Positions 20,092 through 26,769 of a stretch of DNA of 26,769 nt are shown in pieces. Every line of letters starts with the position of its first letter. Position 1 is the first letter of the stretch. Under the pieces are notes generated by a model. It saw only the letters and a program-made list of their open reading frames with translations. It was not told the DNA's origin and searched no databases. The DNA lies in IMG/VR virus record IMGVR_UViG_3300034063_000823, positions 1-26,769 of that record, one strand, 5' to 3'. The position numbers were made by a program, and so were the translations under genes. Source of the stretch: a virus.

Positions 20092-21060
20092 TCAGGCGAC
20101 AATGTTTTGGAAGAAATAACCCACATCACTGGCCATGATGATCTCATTGACGCTTTCGCCAACGCGCAAACGTAGGGCGCCACGAAGGCCAATCTCAGGC
20201 GCTGGCATAGACCCGGCCACCCGAGTGCCGTACTCCGCGGTCATGCCAAACGTAATGGCATTGCCACGGATACTAGCCGCAGGGTTTTGGTGAAGGAATG
20301 CCATGTGTTTGCCCCACAGGCGGGTCATTGTGGCAGGCTGGCCGGGCTTGGCAGCGTTGAGCCAACCTTCGCCCACGTAAATCTCATCCAGCTCCAGCAG
20401 GTCTGCCACCGCACGGGTAGTGGCGGGGGCTCCAGCCGCGTTAGCCGTTGCGCTGTTGCCATTGCTAGAAGGCGCCAGGGCTGCAGTAATCTTTGGATGA
20501 ACCCGAAGCCTTGACCATGCCAAGCGACCGATAACGCCGATATTAGGCCGCATCAGCATTCCATCCAATGCAGCTTGAATAGCAGTATAAGGATCCGAGT
20601 TGGTGTAATCAGACCATTGGCTGGTGCCGCTTAGGGTGGTGCGGTTAGCGGATGGGTAAGTGTTGGAGCCAAACACAAGATCAGCGGTACGCTTTTCGCG
20701 GTCCAATGCAACCAGTTCGGTAAGGCCCATGTTGGCCAAACCGATCGGATCCCAGCCAGGAACGCTCCGAGCAGCGTCGATGTCATCGTTAGGCACGACA
20801 TCATCAAGGCCGTAATCCCGTACGCTGGCCGGAGTTTCGGTGCCACCGAATTCCACCTCATTAGGTTGGCCTTTGCGGCCTACCAATGTCGATGTAACTG
20901 TAAACATTTGATCACGGCCAATCTGCTTGTACTCAAATTCTCGGCCACTAACCGGCACGCGAGGAAGTACAAGATCAGCAATGTACTGGCGATTGGAATA
21001 TGCCAGTGTGATTCCCGTCTGAACCGGATCGATGGGGAAGGGAAAGGTCATGTTAGCCAT
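20092..21060 (-). CDS. Major capsid protein, lambda gpE-like family, 322 aa
   Basis: Starts at ATG 21060. The layout is typical of gpE-type HK97-fold capsid proteins: an N-terminal arm (FPFPIDPVQTGITLAYSNRQ) with YIADLVLPRVPVSGREFEYK, the DREKRTADLVFGSNTYPSAN segment, AIQAALDGMLMRPNIGVIGR, and a C-terminal part with LDEIYVGEGWLNAAKPGQPA, RLWGKHMAFLHQNP and YGTRVAGSMPAPEIG. It is close to the usual ~340 residues. It sits after the decoration gene, in the order B-C-D-E. It forms the icosahedral shell, expanding during DNA packaging, with the upstream small protein likely bound on the outside. Confidence 0.9.
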   Translation of the reverse strand: MANMTFPFPIDPVQTGITLAYSNRQYIADLVLPRVPVSGREFEYKQIGRDQMFTVTSTLVGRKGQPNEVEFGGTETPASVRDYGLDDVVPNDDIDAARSVPGWDPIGLANMGLTELVALDREKRTADLVFGSNTYPSANRTTLSGTSQWSDYTNSDPYTAIQAALDGMLMRPNIGVIGRLAWSRLRVHPKITAALAPSSNGNSATANAAGAPATTRAVADLLELDEIYVGEGWLNAAKPGQPATMTRLWGKHMAFLHQNPAASIRGNAITFGMTAEYGTRVAGSMPAPEIGLRGALRLRVGESVNEIIMASDVGYFFQNIVA

Positions 21061-21080
21061 GGTTCATTCCTGAGGAAGGG

Positions 21081-21470
21081 TTAGCCCTGGAACGAGCCAG
21101 GAGAGAGAAAAATTGAGCCAATATCACCGACGACGCCACTTACCATGGCGATGCCGGCGGTGTTGACATTGGCGCCATTGGCAGCAGTAGCTGTAATAGC
21201 CCGGCCACTGCTGTCACTCATGAGCTTTTCACCACGAGTTACAGTTCCGCCATAAGTGACGGGTTGTATTCCAGTAAAAACTACATCAACTCGCTCACCC
21301 GTGGCGACAGCAGGAAGGGGTGGGGAGTCACTTACCCCAAAGATCAGATCAGTGCCGGCAGCGCCTTGAAGCACGGTGTGGTCGTCTGTTCCAAACTTGA
21401 CGAGTCGAGCAGGGTTGATCGTTGCCCCTGCGGCAAACGTTTTAACCAGGCCAGTGTTGCGAGTGCTCAT
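21081..21470 (-). CDS. Capsid decoration protein (DUF2190/gpD-like position), 129 aa
   Basis: ATG 21470 is chosen (MSTRNTGLVKTFAAGATINP) with GAGGAC upstream; extension to 21542 would run into the protease gene and give an unlikely Pro-rich head. The sequence is all-beta with Gly-rich turns: NPARLVKFGTDDHTVLQGAA, ERVDVVFTGIQPVTYGGTVT, GEKLMSDSSGRAITAT. 'A.INP.RLVKFG..D..V..A' and 'G..V.RGE.L.SDS.GRA' are typical of the DUF2190 parallel-beta capsid-stabilising proteins. It lies between protease and capsid genes, as lambda gpD does, and probably cements the expanded shell. Confidence 0.8.
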   Translation of the reverse strand: MSTRNTGLVKTFAAGATINPARLVKFGTDDHTVLQGAAGTDLIFGVSDSPPLPAVATGERVDVVFTGIQPVTYGGTVTRGEKLMSDSSGRAITATAANGANVNTAGIAMVSGVVGDIGSIFLSPGSFQG

Positions 21471-21477
21471 GATGTCC

Positions 21478-22830
21478 TCAGGCGGGGGTGAGTTCGGCTT
21501 GTGCTTGCGCACAGGCAGCCGGCAAAGGTAGCTTCCGCCCATTGGCCTCCGCTTGGGACATCAGCTCGCGGGCGCGGCTGGCGATGGCAGCGCCTTGCGC
21601 AATCGGATCCACAGGGGCGGGATTTGCGGGGGCTGATTCCGCATCAGTCGGCGCGGCGGCAAACTCCTGGGGCGGTAGGGCCTCGGCCATGCGTTGGCTG
21701 CCCGCACTTGCGATACGCTCCCGCTCGGCGGCATTTACCAGCACCGCGGCTTCGGGGCCTGTGGTTTTGCCGTCGGCAACAAGCCTTTCAATCAGTGCTT
21801 CGTGGCCAGGCAAGAAAGCCATCGAGCGAACCGCAGCGACACGCTCACATTCAGCCGAGGCACCTTCGGCCCGCAGGATTGCAGCGGCTTCTGGGTGCTC
21901 AGCAGCCCACGCGGTTGCTTCTGCAGTGGGAGTCATGGGGGGAGAGTCCATAGAAACAGGAGCTGTGATGGTGGTTACCGTGCGACCGGTCGATGCCGCT
22001 CGGTCGTTGAGGATGGAGATTGTCTCCTCCAGTGTAGCAATGCCATCCACCAAACCGGCATCAATCGCCTGTTGTCCTATAAACATCCGGCCATCGGCCA
22101 TGTTCGCAAGCACTTGCTCAATACTTGTGCCGCGTTGCGCTGCCACATCACCGGCAAAAAGACCATAGAAGTAATTAACTTCATCCTGTAGCGTCTGCTT
22201 GCCAAATTCTGTCAAGGCAGAGTGCTGGCTAGCCGCACGCTTGTAAGTGCCTGCAACAATTTCTGTAGTCTTTATCCCCATCGCTTCCTCTTGCTTGCTG
22301 ATATCTACATGAGTTGCAACCACGCCAATAGAACCCGCTTGGCTGGTGGCAGACTCCATCATGATCAGATCAGCCGCCGTGCCAACCCACACACCAGCGC
22401 TGGCCATCATTCCCTCGACGTAGGTGGCGATCGGCTTGGTTCCACGAGCTGCCATCACAGCCGCTGCCGCACGCTGCGTGCCGTTTACGGCTCCGCCGGG
22501 TGTGTCGGCCATGATCACCAATGACTTAACCGACGGATCCTCAAGGGCCGCCCGCACATCTCGTACAAACAGTTCCGTGCTTGTGCCGCCACTGATCTGA
22601 GTCATCATGTTCATGCGTGGCGCCATCACACCGCGCATAGGGATCAACGCCGCGCCATCCTGCACCGTGTAACCCTGCGGATCATTCACCAGTGGGCGTC
22701 CGATCTTCGCTTCCACTGCCGCAACGTCTACCAAGTCTCCTCTTGCCCATGCCGCGTGTATCCCGTGGATCTGCTCCAGGTGGGGGGGCAAAATTGCCCA
22801 TGGGGCGTTTAAGACATCAAGAATAGTCAT
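21478..22830 (-). CDS. S49-family prohead protease (lambda gpC-like) with probable scaffold tail, 450 aa
   Basis: Starts at ATG 22830 in an ATGA overlap with the portal gene. The N-terminal 280 residues form a SppA/S49 serine protease domain: ALIPMRGVMAPR, SLVIMADTPGGAVNG, the nucleophile motif MMASAGVWVG with Ser144, QAGSIGVVATHVD, and the general base Lys197 in IVAGTYKRAA. Residues 295-450 are Ala/Glu/Pro-rich and helical (EATAWAAEHPEAAAILRAEG), as expected for a scaffold domain that is later cleaved. In lambda this part is also made separately (Nu3) from an internal start. Here Met codons exist near residue 294 (MDSPPM) but without a convincing Shine-Dalgarno. It should mature portal and shell proteins during head assembly. 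Confidence 0.9.
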   Translation of the reverse strand: MTILDVLNAPWAILPPHLEQIHGIHAAWARGDLVDVAAVEAKIGRPLVNDPQGYTVQDGAALIPMRGVMAPRMNMMTQISGGTSTELFVRDVRAALEDPSVKSLVIMADTPGGAVNGTQRAAAAVMAARGTKPIATYVEGMMASAGVWVGTAADLIMMESATSQAGSIGVVATHVDISKQEEAMGIKTTEIVAGTYKRAASQHSALTEFGKQTLQDEVNYFYGLFAGDVAAQRGTSIEQVLANMADGRMFIGQQAIDAGLVDGIATLEETISILNDRAASTGRTVTTITAPVSMDSPPMTPTAEATAWAAEHPEAAAILRAEGASAECERVAAVRSMAFLPGHEALIERLVADGKTTGPEAAVLVNAAERERIASAGSQRMAEALPPQEFAAAPTDAESAPANPAPVDPIAQGAAIASRARELMSQAEANGRKLPLPAACAQAQAELTPA

Positions 22831-24431
22831 GATCTTACGGTAGCGGATTGGTCAAGCATAGAGCCATCCTCTTCCTCGTCATCCTCCTCAAGAGGATCAA
22901 CAGGATCAACAGGATCAGGCTGAGGGGCCACTGGTTGTGTTTCAAGCATCAGACCACTCTCACGCCTTAGCCTTACTTCCCGAGAACGTTGATGGGTCTT
23001 CTCCTCCCAGTCGCCACCGTCATAAGCCACCGTTTCCTCCGCTTGAGTGGTTATACCAACCTCCATACGTTTCTCTGCTGCAAGTGCTTCTTTCAGCGGA
23101 TCCAAGGCGCCAGGGCCGTCGCCACCCCAATTTGAGCCGCACCAAGCTTCGCGTACAAATGGATCAGAGAAAAACCCTGGAGCAACAATAATCCCCAATG
23201 CAACCGCGTCAGCAAGCCATTCTTCATAAATTGGTTGACTCCAATTTGACACAAACCAAACACGTTCAATCTTCCATGTATGGTAAGCATCCAGTAATGC
23301 GGCCCTGCTGGCGGAATAGCTAGAATTAAAAGCCTTGGTTAATACTTCTTTCGGCATGTTTAGGGCTATGCTTATCATGTTAAGCATAGCCCCGAAGAAA
23401 CCTTCAAACTGCGGATTAGGTCTTCCCGGTGTTGGAGAAGTAATGCTTTCACCAGGTAGTAACCGCACGGTCTTCCCGCTGTTTAACCCACCGTCATATT
23501 TTGCGGCTTGAGCCACATAGGCTTCCTTCATTTCATCGTTATATACATCCTGAAATGCCGCGCCATCCATCATGGCAAACACTGCTAGCGCTGCACTGTT
23601 GACAGCCGCATCTACTTCTGCATCGCTATATCGCGTGAGCTGCTTTAGTGTTGCAATAATTGGCCCCAGGCAAGGGCGGCCACGGGTTTGCCCCGGTCGG
23701 TGCATCTTTTTTAAGTGCAGCACGTTGCGCCGACCTGATTCGGAATAGAATGGTATTTGCTGCCATGTATTACCAGAGTATTGTTTTACGTTGCCAGGGT
23801 GGTGTTTTGCTAGATGGATGCTTGTTGGCTCACCATCTGCCGCTCGTTCAATCCCAGACACCAAGGTGCTAGTATCCATTTTGCCGTTCGGGTTGCAAAC
23901 TCGATCGGCTTCTATTAGTTGAATCGCCAAGCGAAACGGCCAGTTGCTGCGTTTTTTGTTTACCAATAGCGAGAACACATCACCGCTTTCATCATGCGAA
24001 CGCAGAGCTAAACTTTGCAGCCCGTAGAAATCCAACTCGCGTGTTACGTCTGCAAACCTTGATCGAGCCCACATGTGAAAACGCCTTTCGGCTTTTGATT
24101 GCCACTCTGATGCCTGGTCTTCTGACAATCCAAGCTCATCCGCGTTGATCCTGCTTTGCAGTGTTAAACCGGTTCCAATGATTTTACTAGAACGTGTCTG
24201 TATTGCGCCCGCTGCAACCGGAGCAGTTCGCACAAGATCACGCGAGAATGCTCTTTCATCACCCGTTTGCCATGTTGCTTCGCTATCGGCATCATAAGAA
24301 AATGGGCGCCAATTGCTAAACCTAAGTTGGTTTGCAATATCACTTGTGCCAAGAGACAGGCCTGATCCGACCACTGCCAATGGCTCAGAAGCGGGTGCGC
24401 CGGGTTTTTGTTTTCGTTTGATTTTGCCCAT
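22827..24431 (-). CDS. Portal protein, lambda gpB family, 534 aa
   Basis: I choose ATG 24431, which overlaps the connector stop (TGATG), over a TTG two codons upstream. The conserved opening RFSNWRPFSYDADSEATWQT and AGAIQTRSSKIIGTGLTLQS is characteristic of lambda-type portals; RRNVLHLKKMHRPGQTRGRP, then PNPQFEGFFGAMLNMISIAL and MPKEVLTKAFNSSYSASRAA, match the stem and crown part. The C-terminus is very acidic (LEEDDEEEDGSML) with two PVDP units. The protein forms the dodecameric gate at one capsid vertex through which the terminase pumps DNA. Length agrees with the family (about 530). Confidence 0.93.
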   Translation of the reverse strand: MGKIKRKQKPGAPASEPLAVVGSGLSLGTSDIANQLRFSNWRPFSYDADSEATWQTGDERAFSRDLVRTAPVAAGAIQTRSSKIIGTGLTLQSRINADELGLSEDQASEWQSKAERRFHMWARSRFADVTRELDFYGLQSLALRSHDESGDVFSLLVNKKRSNWPFRLAIQLIEADRVCNPNGKMDTSTLVSGIERAADGEPTSIHLAKHHPGNVKQYSGNTWQQIPFYSESGRRNVLHLKKMHRPGQTRGRPCLGPIIATLKQLTRYSDAEVDAAVNSAALAVFAMMDGAAFQDVYNDEMKEAYVAQAAKYDGGLNSGKTVRLLPGESITSPTPGRPNPQFEGFFGAMLNMISIALNMPKEVLTKAFNSSYSASRAALLDAYHTWKIERVWFVSNWSQPIYEEWLADAVALGIIVAPGFFSDPFVREAWCGSNWGGDGPGALDPLKEALAAEKRMEVGITTQAEETVAYDGGDWEEKTHQRSREVRLRRESGLMLETQPVAPQPDPVDPVDPLEEDDEEEDGSMLDQSATVRS

Positions 24432-24673
24432 CACCAAAGCGGACGCGGTGTAATTGATCTGCGTCCATTACCTGAAGTGCCGATACTCAAGTTCTCTACT
24501 TGCTGTGTCCAGTATTCAATGCCTTTTCGGATTTCAGCCAAATCAGCTCGTCTCATTGACCGGAAGCCATCACCCTGGCCAAAGCTATACTGTTGCCCAC
24601 TTAAAACAGCAGCTTCCGCATCAAGGTACTGCGTCAGCCGCGCTCGGGCGGTCTCCAGGGTGATGGCGCTCAT
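24431..24673 (-). CDS. Head-tail connector, gpW-like (DUF6148), 80 aa
   Basis: ATG 24673 follows the terminase stop by 9 nt. The protein is a helical hairpin: TLETARARLTQYLDAEAAVL, SGQQYSFGQGDGFRSM, RRADLAEIRKGIEYWTQQVE. The pattern 'YLDAEAAVLSGQ.Y..........RADLAEIRKGI.YW...V' is characteristic of DUF6148/gpW-type proteins that sit between terminase and portal genes. It should bind beneath the portal after packaging and form part of the neck. The C-terminal 20 residues are basic and probably disordered. Confidence 0.85.
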   Translation of the reverse strand: MSAITLETARARLTQYLDAEAAVLSGQQYSFGQGDGFRSMRRADLAEIRKGIEYWTQQVENLSIGTSGNGRRSITPRPLW

Positions 24674-24682
24674 GCAACCATC

Positions 24683-26572
24683 TTAGCGCGTGAACCTTGT
24701 GACACCAGCAAAAACGCTGCCATCGGTCTTCCCTGATGCAGTCGCTGCGTCAGGCGCCCCCCTCGCCGCGGCCTCCGCCAGCCGCTCCAGTTGGTCCCAC
24801 ATCGTCGCACGGTTGTAGCGGCGCTTTAGCAGCTCCAGCATTGCCAGGCAGTAGACCTCGCAGTCCAGCGGTTCATTCCGCGCACCTGATGGGCAATGCC
24901 ACTCCAACACCTGAAAGCCTTTCACGTAACGCGGTTGCAACCGCTCAGCCGTCAAGCCTGCCAGGTACTCCTCTGTCGTCTCGTCATCAAAATGCACATA
25001 GCCGGGCCCTGGCTGCTCAATCTTCAACCTGCTATAGACCGTTCGCTTTAACCCATGGCCGCCCACCATGTAAAGCGTCAGCCCGTTGCTGATCGTCCGG
25101 CCCCTGAATGTCACGTCGATCTTGCTGCCCTTGCTTAACGCAGGCGCGTCCCGCTTGTTCGCACCCTTGATCGCTACCACGCCCTCATTCGTGTTCTCCC
25201 TTGCCCAGTTGTACGCCTCCGCCGTGTAATGCCCTGCCGTGTCCACTGCACAGAACCGCACCCGCATCGTTCCGCCTCCTTCCCGCGGAAACTCCGTCCG
25301 CAAGACCGTCAACACCTGGTCCCATACGTCGCTCTGCGCAGGGTCTCCCTCGATCTTCTGATGCCACACTCGCCAGCTCTCATCACCTCGTCCGAACCCC
25401 TTTACCACCACCTCCAGCCAGGTATCCTGCACGTCGACACTCATCAGCAGCACCAACACACCCGCCGGGCACGTTCCCGCTCGATACTCACCCGCACGCA
25501 CAATCAAGCCGTCAGCGCTTACCTTCGCCAGCGCTTCGTCCTCCCATGCCTCGGCCGCTCGCTTGTTCTTCCATCCCTTGAGCAGGTTGACGTCACTCTT
25601 GGCCCGCAGGAATTCATCCCGGATCTTTTCCCAGCTAAGCCATCCATAGGGCGCATACCACCCCGGCAGGTGGAATCCTGCCGTCTCCCCATCGCCTTTT
25701 GCCGTCGCCATCCATCGCCCGCCGCCAAGCATGGTGCCCTTGTGGTGTTGCGCCACCAGCTCGTTGCACGCTGGGCATTTGCACAAAACCTCTGAATCGG
25801 AAGTATTCCAAACAAAGTCTTTCCACTCCAGAAACTCGCGCTCTGCGCAGCACGGCATCAGCGCCGCATACCTTCGGCGATCAGATCGCTCCTCATACTC
25901 CCATGTGATACGACAAGCGCCACGGGTTCCCGGTGTACTGGTTAACAGGGTCTTCCGGTCTGGAAAGTTAGTCTGGCGTGCTTCCGCGTTTTCTAATGGA
26001 TCACCCTTATCGTCCATCTCCATTGGAAAGGAGCTAACCTCATCTGCCCAGAAATACTGTGCTGGCATCCCTTGCGCTGCACTTCCGCTATTGCTGCCAA
26101 CAATTGAAATCAACATATCCCCCTGAAACTCTTTTAGAAACATCGCATTAGCTGAATCTCTAGACTTATTGCTTAGTGCTTTTGCTGCAACCGCTGGCGT
26201 ATCCTCAAACAATGGCCTTAGCCTTTGTTGATACTGCCTCTTAGCAAACGGCTCCGTTGGAAACATGATCAACATCGGCGCCGGGTCCATTGCAATGCTT
26301 CGCGCTGTCCAGTTCAGTCCACACTCTGTCTTCGCTCCCGACTGGCTCCCAAAGATCAGCACCACCCTTCTGATACGCTTTTCCCGTGGGCTCAATAGGT
26401 CCATGGGCTCCCGCAAGAACGGAACCCGATCTGTTCGCCATGGCCCAGGTTCTGAGCACGACCGCCGCGTCAGAATCCGCTCAGCGTCCGCAAACTGACT
26501 CACCGTCAGGTCAACGGGCGGCTGAAGCGCTTCGATGAACGCCTCCCGATACAGCTGCGCTCCGTCAGGCAT
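24683..26572 (-). CDS. Terminase large subunit, GpA family, 629 aa
   Basis: Starts at ATG 26572, overlapping the small-subunit stop by 8 nt (ATGCCTGA). ATPase domain: Walker A GSQSGAKT at 75-82, Walker B YFWADE ending at Asp177/Glu178, and coupling motif TLLTSTPGT at 208-216. A cysteine cluster follows (Cys241, Cys242, Cys264, Cys266, Cys269: MPCC and CKCPAC), the zinc finger often seen in GpA proteins. The nuclease domain has acidic candidates Asp380 (LMSVDVQ), Asp444 (AVDTAGHY) and Asp570 (NEPLDCEVYCLAML). It cuts concatemeric DNA, in lambda-type phages at cos sites, and powers packaging through the portal. Length is typical for the family. Confidence 0.95.
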   Translation of the reverse strand: MPDGAQLYREAFIEALQPPVDLTVSQFADAERILTRRSCSEPGPWRTDRVPFLREPMDLLSPREKRIRRVVLIFGSQSGAKTECGLNWTARSIAMDPAPMLIMFPTEPFAKRQYQQRLRPLFEDTPAVAAKALSNKSRDSANAMFLKEFQGDMLISIVGSNSGSAAQGMPAQYFWADEVSSFPMEMDDKGDPLENAEARQTNFPDRKTLLTSTPGTRGACRITWEYEERSDRRRYAALMPCCAEREFLEWKDFVWNTSDSEVLCKCPACNELVAQHHKGTMLGGGRWMATAKGDGETAGFHLPGWYAPYGWLSWEKIRDEFLRAKSDVNLLKGWKNKRAAEAWEDEALAKVSADGLIVRAGEYRAGTCPAGVLVLLMSVDVQDTWLEVVVKGFGRGDESWRVWHQKIEGDPAQSDVWDQVLTVLRTEFPREGGGTMRVRFCAVDTAGHYTAEAYNWARENTNEGVVAIKGANKRDAPALSKGSKIDVTFRGRTISNGLTLYMVGGHGLKRTVYSRLKIEQPGPGYVHFDDETTEEYLAGLTAERLQPRYVKGFQVLEWHCPSGARNEPLDCEVYCLAMLELLKRRYNRATMWDQLERLAEAAARGAPDAATASGKTDGSVFAGVTRFTR

Positions 26573-26769
26573 CAGCCAATCCCTTCAATGCCATCTCAAT
26601 CTCACCTTGCACCAACTGGCGCACCTCCTCCTGATCCTGCATCGTCGCCAGCATTGCTGCAATCCTTGACGGAATGATCAACAAGCGGTCTCGTACCTGC
26701 CGGGCCAGCCGGGAAGCCTCCCTCTTTACGTCATCCGTTGGAACCAGCTCGCCCCGTCCATGCAACGCC
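26565..26769 (-). CDS. Terminase small subunit, C-terminal part (partial)
   Basis: The frame is open from the window edge to TGA 26565-26567, and an apparent TTG at 26765 is not a credible start. The visible part GELVPTDDVKREASRLARQV, then LLIIPSRIAAMLATMQDQEE and IEMALKGLADA, matches the C-terminal helical end of Nu1-like small subunits, in which a 'LL.IP.R.A..LA' segment precedes the oligomerisation helices. The N-terminal DNA-binding helix-turn-helix would lie outside the window. It recognises the packaging site and recruits the large subunit, whose start codon it overlaps. Confidence 0.75.
   Translation of the reverse strand, partial: ALHGRGELVPTDDVKREASRLARQVRDRLLIIPSRIAAMLATMQDQEEVRQLVQGEIEMALKGLADA

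Noticed and set aside
21488-22168. Plus-strand frame of 226 codons opposite the S49 protease
   Set aside because: Ala/Ser-rich antisense shadow of the scaffold domain with no operon context.
1-26769. tRNA genes, CRISPR arrays, insertion sequences, integrase and attachment sites
   Set aside because: None were recognised by eye on either strand; a tRNA or covariance-model scan would be needed to exclude divergent ones.

Overview
This window is the structural half of a lambda-like (long, flexible-tailed siphovirus) phage or prophage, most probably of a picocyanobacterium of the Synechococcus/Cyanobium type. The host guess rests on the sigma factor, whose region 2 closely resembles cyanobacterial group 2/3 sigma factors, on small proteins such as the one starting MSTDFRALCAELL that I associate with cyanobacterial prophages, and on the moderately GC-rich composition. 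No integrase, attachment site, tRNA or unambiguous host gene lies inside the window, so prophage versus free phage cannot be decided here.

Layout. (1) Positions 1-1080, plus strand: a run of small overlapping genes of unknown function, with a structured leader at 393-490. (2) Positions 1086-2298, minus strand: a compact lysis cassette made of an XhlA-like holin candidate, a C39-type cysteine peptidase that is the likely endolysin, and a second small membrane protein. (3) Positions 2348-5331, plus strand: a second copy of the leader (2348-2426) followed by ten tightly overlapping genes. Most encode proteins of 29-133 residues, and the last encodes a divergent sigma-70 family factor whose stop codon overlaps, tail to tail, the end of the structural operon. 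(4) Positions 26769-5328, minus strand: the late operon in lambda order: terminase small subunit (partial), large subunit (GpA), head-tail connector (gpW/DUF6148-like), portal (gpB), S49 prohead protease (gpC), decoration protein, major capsid protein (gpE), a 59-aa gene, an FII-like joining protein, a fibre cassette (repeat fibre, chaperone-like protein, lectin-like protein), U-like tail terminator, a 76-aa Ala/Pro-rich protein, tail tube, G/GT tail chaperones joined by a programmed -1 frameshift, tape measure, minor tail protein, J-like tail tip, and three distal tail proteins.

How the parts fit together. The late operon builds head and tail and the lysis cassette releases progeny. The plus-strand operon ends in a sigma factor that could redirect host RNA polymerase to the late or leader promoters. 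That sigma has lost the usual -35 contact residues and has Asn in place of a key -10 contact residue. The two leader copies share a 14-bp block, then CATGATA and GCATC at identical spacing, then a hairpin preserved by a G-C to G-U change. They are the best candidates here for a phage-specific expression signal. Gene packing is extreme: nearly every plus-strand junction is an overlap, often of the 8-nt form ATGnnTGA. Stretches longer than about 150 bases without an assigned gene occur only at 391-563 and 2299-2478, both occupied by the leaders.
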